The notes below the pieces were generated by a model, which did no database searches, was not told the DNA's origin, and saw only the letters and a list, made by a program, of their open reading frames with translations. The translations under genes and the position numbers were made by a program. Of a stretch of DNA of 53,816 nt, positions 49,284-53,816 are shown piece by piece; within the stretch, counting starts at the first letter, position 1; each line of letters begins with the position of its first letter. The DNA comes from an uncultured Anaerococcus sp. (GTDB taxonomy: Bacteria; Bacillota; Clostridia; Tissierellales; Peptoniphilaceae), in NCBI GenBank assembly GCA_900551095.1, contig URUJ01000009.1, positions 1-53,816 on the forward strand. Direction: 5' to 3'.

Positions 49284-49637
49284 ATGAAATTAACAGAAAC
49301 AGTTCAAACTGCTGATTGGAAAGCTGAAAAACACGTTCCAGTAATCCATGCTACCAAAGAAGAAGGTCTAATTCACATCAAAGCTAATGTTGGTGAAGAA
49401 ATAGAACACCCAAATACTGCTGAGCACCACATCGCTTGGATAAAAGTTTTCTTCAAACCAGAAGGAGCTAAATTCCCAGTTGAAGTTGGTTCCTATGAAT
49501 TTAATGCACATGGCGAAGAAGAAATCTTCACTCAACCATGTGTAGAAGCTAGAGTTAAATCTGACAAGGGTGGAGAAGTTTATGCACTTGCTTATTGCAA
49601 TATCCACGGTCTTTGGGAAAATTCAGCAGAAATCTAA
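49284..49637 (+). CDS. Class II superoxide reductase (neelaredoxin/desulfoferrodoxin family)
   Basis: 117 aa from ATG 49284 (GGAGG five bases upstream). The Fe(His)4Cys centre is complete: His17, His42, His48, Cys105 and His108, with Glu15 and Lys16 in the EKHVP loop. The N-terminal desulforedoxin domain is absent, so it is the one-iron form. Reduces superoxide to hydrogen peroxide without making oxygen, using rubredoxin or a similar donor. A palindrome over the promoter suggests oxidative or metal control. Monocistronic. Confidence 0.95.
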   Translation: MKLTETVQTADWKAEKHVPVIHATKEEGLIHIKANVGEEIEHPNTAEHHIAWIKVFFKPEGAKFPVEVGSYEFNAHGEEEIFTQPCVEARVKSDKGGEVYALAYCNIHGLWENSAEI

Positions 49638-49644
49638 GTATTTT

Positions 49645-49672
49645 AAAAAAGCAAGGTTCGCCTTGCTTTTTG
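49645..49672 (+). terminator. Superoxide reductase terminator
   Basis: AAGCAAGG-ttcg-CCTTGCTT with T5, a UUCG-type loop. Confidence 0.9.
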
Positions 49673-49783
49673 CTTGTTTATTTTTCCTAAAAAATTTTTA
49701 TATTTTCGATTTCCAAAATATTTTTCTTGTATAATCCACTTTATGTTTTTTCGCTTCATAAAATTAAGCAAGCACCATAAAAG

Positions 49784-50455
49784 TTAAAGAGCTTTTATTA
49801 TGTCATCAATTATTTCAACTGCGACTTTTGATGCACGTTCGAAATTATCAATAAACTCCGCTCCCCCTTCTGTTAAGGCGTCCGATACTGCCTTAATCAT
49901 GACAAAGTCTGCTTGATATAAGTGGCAGGCTAGGGCAATGGCAGCTCCTTCCATATCGACAATATCGCTGTCCCAATCCTTAGCTAGCTTACTTTTAGCT
50001 TCAAATCCTGAAACAAATTTATCTCCCGAAGCAAGCTTAACTTTTTTCAAATGTGGATTGATTTTAATTGCGAGATCTACCAAGCTTTCTGTAGTTTTAA
50101 TGGCAACATCATCAAAAATTTCGTATTGGCCCTTTTTCACATCATCCAAATCAGATGTGTCCCATTCATAATGGATTACACTTTCTACTACTGTAAGCTG
50201 CTCAACCTCACGATTATTTAAAGCACCAACAACTCCATAATTTATAATAGTGTTACACTTATAAACATCTAGAAGCAGGGTCATAGCAATTGCTGCACGG
50301 ATTTGGCCTGCGCTTGAAGGACAAACAAAAACATCCTTATCGTGGATATGATATTTCAAAACCTCAAAGCTACCATGCTTGTATTTTTCAATTGGTTCCT
50401 TGTAGATATTATAAAAAGCATCAAATTCTACTGCTACTAATATTCCTATATTCAT
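49784..50455 (-). CDS. 5'-methylthioadenosine/S-adenosylhomocysteine nucleosidase family protein
   Basis: 223 aa, PNP/UDP phosphorylase fold. Opening MNIGILVAVEFDAF (base-binding Glu10 region), INYGVVGALN, SGDKFV, VDMEGAAIALACHLY (the ribose Glu) and IKAVSDALTE (catalytic Asp in SDA). This pattern fits MTA/SAH nucleosidases, which cleave adenine from MTA and SAH; other nucleosidases of this fold are possible. Single gene, no clear terminator before the next region. Confidence 0.88.
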   Translation of the reverse strand: MNIGILVAVEFDAFYNIYKEPIEKYKHGSFEVLKYHIHDKDVFVCPSSAGQIRAAIAMTLLLDVYKCNTIINYGVVGALNNREVEQLTVVESVIHYEWDTSDLDDVKKGQYEIFDDVAIKTTESLVDLAIKINPHLKKVKLASGDKFVSGFEAKSKLAKDWDSDIVDMEGAAIALACHLYQADFVMIKAVSDALTEGGAEFIDNFERASKVAVEIIDDIIKAL

Positions 50456-50837
50456 CTAATCACCTCAAATTTATTATATGGTTTGTTAAAAAAATATCCA
50501 AAAACTTACTATAACAAGCTATAAACAGTAATTATCCAAGTGAAGTATCGATATGTTTATTCGTTATTTTTATTAAATAGTCTTGAATTTTTCTAGATTA
50601 TCTTCATAAAGATCTTAGTAAATTTTTAACTCGAATTTTTATCAAATATTCTCCAAGCTCTGTGAAATTCCCTCATTATTGATTTTTACGTATTTTATAT
50701 ACCTATAGGAAACTTAATTTAAATAGTTTTTGGGAATCTTTATATAATTTACCCTTTTAAGCCAATATCTATTAATCACTCAAAATATAGGATACCTAGC
50801 TATTTCCTTAAGACTTTGGTAGGTCTGATACTTTAGT
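50456..50837. other. AT-rich non-coding region
   Basis: No open frame with a ribosome site and no RNA gene recognised. Its right side includes the start of the hairpin array at 50838. Confidence 0.5.
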
Positions 50838-51004
50838 GCAAAATTTGACTTACCATAGCAATCTTTTTATGGATAACGCTCCTAATCGTCACGTTAGTCC
50901 ATAAAAAATTGCATAAGGTTTTACATCAATTTTTCTTCGCACCTTTCGGTGCTTGAAAAATTGTGTAAACCAGCCAAATTTTGCTCGCAAAATTTGGCTT
51001 ACCA
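50838..51004. repeat. Structured hairpin array with flanking direct repeats
   Basis: Three inverted repeats in tandem: GCAATCTTTTTATGGA/TCCATAAAAAATTGC (50858-50912), GGTTTTACA..AATTTTTC with GCACC/GGTGC at its tip (50918-50971) and a perfect AGCCAAATTTTG-ctcg-CAAAATTTGGCT (50972-50999). Direct repeats GCAAAATTTGACTTACCAT (50838-50856) and GCAAAATTTGGCTTACCAT (50987-51005) bracket it. Too regular for a terminator; a mobile palindromic repeat or a structured RNA. Confidence 0.7.
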
Positions 51005-51006
51005 TT

Positions 51007-51041
51007 AAAAAAAGTAGCCCCGAAGGACTACTTTTAGTTTC
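51007..51041 (-). terminator. Terminator of the flavoprotein gene
   Basis: Minus strand AAAAGTAGTCC-ttcg-GGGCTACTTTTTTT, just after the stop codon at 51048. Confidence 0.85.
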
Positions 51042-51047
51042 TATTTA

Positions 51048-52844
51048 TTATTTTTGAGCGTTTGCTGCTGCGTTTTCGCCAGCGATTCTTCCGAATACTG
51101 TGATATCAGCCATTGCTACTGATCCAAGTCTATTTGAACCATGGATACCACCTGTAACTTCGCCTGCTGCATAAAGACCGTCTATCCATTCACCGTCTTT
51201 GTTGATTACTTGAGCGTCTTTATTGATTTTTAGACCACCCATTGTGTGGTGAACAGCTGGAGCTGCTTTTAACATATAGAATGGAGCGTCTTTTATTTGC
51301 CATCCTAACATTCTTAAATTGAATTCTGGGTCTTCTTCTTTTGCAGAGTTTTCGTTGAAAGTCTTAACTGTTTCAAGTAGGGCATCTTTGTCGATGTCAA
51401 AGTGTTCAGCTAGTTCTTCTATAGTATCAGCTTTTACCATTAAACCTCTATCAAATAGGCTCTTTGCTTCTTCTGGGTTTGATGCCATTGTGCCAGTTTT
51501 TTCGTTTGATGTTTCATCCCAAAGAACATAACCAACATAGTCTGTTTGGTCTTTAATTGCCATTGAGATTTCTCTTCTTGTTCCTAGTTCTTCAACAAAT
51601 CTCTTACCTTCTTTGTTTACTAAAAGAGCTCCACCAACAAGTCTTGTATCTCCACAGTAAAGAAGTTTACCTGTTTCTACGTCACATACTGGGTAAAGTT
51701 GGATTTGATCCATACCTACAGTATCTGCACCAAGTTTCTCTGCCATTGTGATACCATCACCTGTAGCTCCTGGTGAGTTTGTTGATAGAACGTGTTCGTC
51801 AACTTCGTTGTCGTTTTCATAGCACATTTCAGCGTTAGCACCGAATCCACCTGATGCAACTACAACTGATTTTGCGTTTACAACAAGTTCTCCGTCTTTT
51901 GTTTCAGCCTTTACTCCACAAACTTTTCCATCTTTAGAAAGGATTTCTTTAACGTCTGCTTCTGTGATTACTTCTATACCTAGCTCTTCAGCTTTTTTAG
52001 AGTAATTTTTGATTAATTCGTTACCTGAGTGAGCTTTTGGTATGTATGATCTCTTAACTGAGTGACCACCAAAGAACATTAAGCTATCTAACCATTCAAC
52101 TCCGATGTCATCTCTTAACCAGTGAGCACCATCTGTAGCCTTATCTGCTAGAACTTCGATTAGTTCAGGATCTCCGCCTGCTTCTTCAACGTCTTTTGCA
52201 AATAATTCTTTACTATCTTCGATGCCTTCTTTTTCTTGAAGTTCATTTGCTGGAGCGGCATATTCACCACCAGATATAAGTGTATTACCACCAACTGAAG
52301 CTAATTTTTCTAGTAATACTACATCTGCCCCTTTTTCCTTAGCAGTAACTGCTGCAGCAAAACCTGCACCACCACCACCAATTACAACAACATCTGTATC
52401 TTTTTCTGTTGCTTCAGTTTTTTCTTCTTTTTCTTCTTCATTTTCATAAGCTTTTACATCTCTACCACTAGCTTCGATAGCAGCCTTAACTGCTTCTATA
52501 ACTGCAGTAGATGTAACTGTAGCACCTGAAACTGTATCAACACTTACATTATTATTTGCTACTATTTCTTCAACAAGCTTATCAGCCGCCTTATCACCAA
52601 GACCTTCAGTTTCTTCGTGAGTAAGGTCAATTTTTGAAATCTTATCTCCATCAAAAGTTACAACTGCCTTAACATCACCATTGTTACCAGCTGCTGTACC
52701 TTCACCAGTCTTTTCGCCTGTAGCTTCTTCTACCTTTGTTTCTTCTTTTGCATCCTCAGCCTTATCATCAGTCTTTGCGCCACCGCAAGCTGAAAAAAGC
52801 ATAGACATTGACAGCAATAATGCTAACGTTTTACTTTTGTTCAT
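51048..52844 (-). CDS. Flavinylated fumarate reductase-like lipoprotein
   Basis: 598 aa. Signal peptide with lipobox MLFSAC (Cys20), an acidic linker, an FMN_bind domain (about 55-130) with the flavinylation motif DTVSGATVTS (Thr109 as the covalent FMN site), then a FAD_binding_2 reductase domain starting with VVVIGGGGAGFAAA (about 152) and containing substrate-site SPGATGDG, PAVHHTMGG and GSNRLGSVA. Such surface flavoproteins reduce fumarate, urocanate or other acceptors and are loaded by ApbE. No heme motif. AGGAG precedes the ATG; own promoter and terminator. Confidence 0.93.
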   Translation of the reverse strand: MNKSKTLALLLSMSMLFSACGGAKTDDKAEDAKEETKVEEATGEKTGEGTAAGNNGDVKAVVTFDGDKISKIDLTHEETEGLGDKAADKLVEEIVANNNVSVDTVSGATVTSTAVIEAVKAAIEASGRDVKAYENEEEKEEKTEATEKDTDVVVIGGGGAGFAAAVTAKEKGADVVLLEKLASVGGNTLISGGEYAAPANELQEKEGIEDSKELFAKDVEEAGGDPELIEVLADKATDGAHWLRDDIGVEWLDSLMFFGGHSVKRSYIPKAHSGNELIKNYSKKAEELGIEVITEADVKEILSKDGKVCGVKAETKDGELVVNAKSVVVASGGFGANAEMCYENDNEVDEHVLSTNSPGATGDGITMAEKLGADTVGMDQIQLYPVCDVETGKLLYCGDTRLVGGALLVNKEGKRFVEELGTRREISMAIKDQTDYVGYVLWDETSNEKTGTMASNPEEAKSLFDRGLMVKADTIEELAEHFDIDKDALLETVKTFNENSAKEEDPEFNLRMLGWQIKDAPFYMLKAAPAVHHTMGGLKINKDAQVINKDGEWIDGLYAAGEVTGGIHGSNRLGSVAMADITVFGRIAGENAAANAQK

Positions 52845-52877
52845 ATACTCTCCTTTTATGTATTCTGTTCCTTGAGT

Positions 52878-52906
52878 ATAATATCAGATATCAACAAGCT
52901 TTGCAA
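52878..52906 (-). promoter_or_regulatory. Promoter of the flavoprotein gene
   Basis: Minus strand TTGCAA (52901-52906), 17 bases, TATTAT (52878-52883). TTGATATC-like arms (TTGATATC TGATAT) lie in the spacer. Confidence 0.7.
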
Positions 52907-53078
52907 GTGCTTCTGGCATTTGGATAAAGTGCCATTTATAAATACTTGCTCAAAGCTTAATTTATGCAAATTTTTTACGGTTTTTTACAATATATACGAA
53001 TAATTATTATTAAATATTTTTATAATTTTTGATAGAAAAGTAAGACTCGGCACGTATATATAGGTGAAGGAGGCTTTG

Positions 53079-53603
53079 ATGAATGAAAATAAAATAATAA
53101 AAGGCATAAAGAAAAAAGATGAAAAAGCCTTAAAAATTTTTATCGACACCTACGGCCCAGTGATGAAGGCAAGTATTTATAAAGTTCTAACTTTTAATGA
53201 AAATCTAAGGATGGAAGTCTTAAACGATAGCATCCTTGCTGTTTGGGACAATATAGAATCTTTTGATATCAAAAAATCTTCCTTTAAAAACTGGTGCGCT
53301 GGAGTAGCTAGATACAAAGCCATAGATGCACTAAGAAAGGAAATCAGACACAAAAGTGTAGATATAGATGAAGTTTCAAACCATCTGGCAAGTGAAGAAA
53401 ATATCTTGATAGATGAAAGTGACGAAATATTAAAAGTCCTTGACGAAAAAGACCGAGAAATATTCAAAAAACTATTTATTGAAGGCTATTCATACGACGA
53501 CTTATCAAAAATCTACGACCTATCAAAGGCAAGTCTCTACAACAGAGTATCTAGAAGCAAAAAAATACTCAGAAAGGAAATAGAAAATGAAAAATGTTTA
53601 TGA
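53079..53603 (+). CDS. ECF-type RNA polymerase sigma factor
   Basis: 174 aa from ATG 53079 (GAAGGAGG five bases upstream); an in-frame GTG at 53064 lies in that site. Region 2 (YGPVMKASIYKVL ... DSILAVWDNIESFD, KNWCAGVARYKAIDALRKE) and region 4 (LDEKDREIFKKLFIEGYSYDDLSKIYDLSKASLYNRVSRSKKILRK) are clear, with no regions 1 or 3. Directs polymerase to a small stress regulon. The next gene, overlapping by 17 bases, is the probable anti-sigma factor. Confidence 0.9.
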   Translation: MNENKIIKGIKKKDEKALKIFIDTYGPVMKASIYKVLTFNENLRMEVLNDSILAVWDNIESFDIKKSSFKNWCAGVARYKAIDALRKEIRHKSVDIDEVSNHLASEENILIDESDEILKVLDEKDREIFKKLFIEGYSYDDLSKIYDLSKASLYNRVSRSKKILRKEIENEKCL

Positions 53604-53816
53604 TAAAATAAATGACCTAAACTTTGAAACTAACGAATTTGAACTTAATGACATAGAAAAAGAAAAATTATACCAAACAGCCAAAGCTTATAAAAAGAAA
53701 TCCAACAAAAAATACATCGCTGTAGCTGCTGCCCTATTACTAATGGCAGGCCTTACAATTTCTCCTGTAAGAGCAGAAGTTTCTAAGGCCTTCACAGACC
53801 TTAAAGTATCTATGAT
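53587..53816 (+). CDS. Probable anti-sigma factor, partial at window end
   Basis: 76 codons visible. Begins MKNVYDKINDLNFETNE; a charged N-terminal cytosolic part (about 45 residues, LNDIEKEKLYQTAKAYKKKS), then one membrane helix (KYIAVAAALLLMAGLTI) and an extracytoplasmic start (SPVRAEVSKAFTDL). This layout matches DUF4179-type anti-sigma proteins. ATG at 53587 overlaps the sigma gene by 17 bases. The reading frame runs off the window. Confidence 0.75.
   Translation, partial: MKNVYDKINDLNFETNEFELNDIEKEKLYQTAKAYKKKSNKKYIAVAAALLLMAGLTISPVRAEVSKAFTDLKVSM

Noticed and set aside
1..53816. CRISPR arrays, tRNA/rRNA genes, intact insertion sequences, integrase genes
   Set aside because: No regular repeat-spacer array, cloverleaf, rRNA motif, transposase or recombinase frame was seen in either strand.

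Overview
The window is AT-rich, low-GC Gram-positive DNA with strong AGGAGG-type ribosome sites, consensus sigma-A promoters, T-box leaders, a Veg gene behind a near-perfect promoter, and an Fst-type small toxin. A class-II superoxide reductase, a Fur-boxed flavodoxin with DUF3793, a DUF1858 redox protein, a CBS-domain family II pyrophosphatase, many peptidases and LDH point to a fermentative, peptide-using anaerobic coccus of the Peptoniphilaceae (Anaerococcus-like) type. The family is inferred from gene content, not from a search.

Layout: 1-6.3 kb holds housekeeping and transport genes (gloA, AGCS amino acid carrier, PHP phosphoesterase, veg, M18 aminopeptidase, a lipoprotein, a membrane protein). 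6.4-11.4 kb is an accessory island. It lies between intact htpG and a decayed second copy of the htpG 3' end with its terminator, as expected for an insertion at the 3' end of htpG. It carries an AbiEi-type antitoxin gene with a perfect 12-bp operator, a 5'-truncated and frameshifted AbiEii toxin remnant separated from it by 3.5 kb, a conjugative-element (DUF4366-like) remnant, an ArsR regulator with an MFS exporter broken by one amber stop, a truncated acetyltransferase, and a secreted DUF5626-like protein followed by an unlisted 34-aa membrane peptide. htpG has a variant CIRCE operator on its promoter.

13-20 kb: trhA, a DUF1858 protein, a Nudix hydrolase, CBS-PPase, a CNNM/CorC transporter, an NCS2 purine permease, and a tryptophan (UGG) T-box driving trpP. 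20-32 kb is the peptide economy: a five-gene Opp/Dpp operon, an M20 amidohydrolase with DUF3100 and a small partner membrane protein, a thiamine-binding protein, a second M18 aminopeptidase, a second M20 amidohydrolase and a FocA/NirC channel. 32-39 kb: a DAACS symporter behind a probable cysteine T-box, a cytoplasmic GH13 glucosidase, and the fruR-fruK-fruA operon, whose fruR promoter implies a leaderless mRNA. 39-40.2 kb: xpt, then a complete par/Fst-like type I toxin-antitoxin locus.

40-45 kb: an MMPL exporter with a secreted Leu-x-x-Gly heptad-repeat protein. 45-50 kb: flavodoxin/DUF3793 under a Fur-like box, ldh, cutC, an isochorismatase-family hydrolase, a small coiled-coil protein, superoxide reductase with a palindromic operator, and an MTA/SAH nucleosidase. 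50.5-51 kb is non-coding and holds a striking array of hairpins flanked by direct repeats. The window ends with a flavinylated lipoprotein reductase and an ECF sigma factor overlapping a probable anti-sigma gene cut by the window edge. No rRNA, tRNA, CRISPR array, intact IS element or integrase gene was seen.
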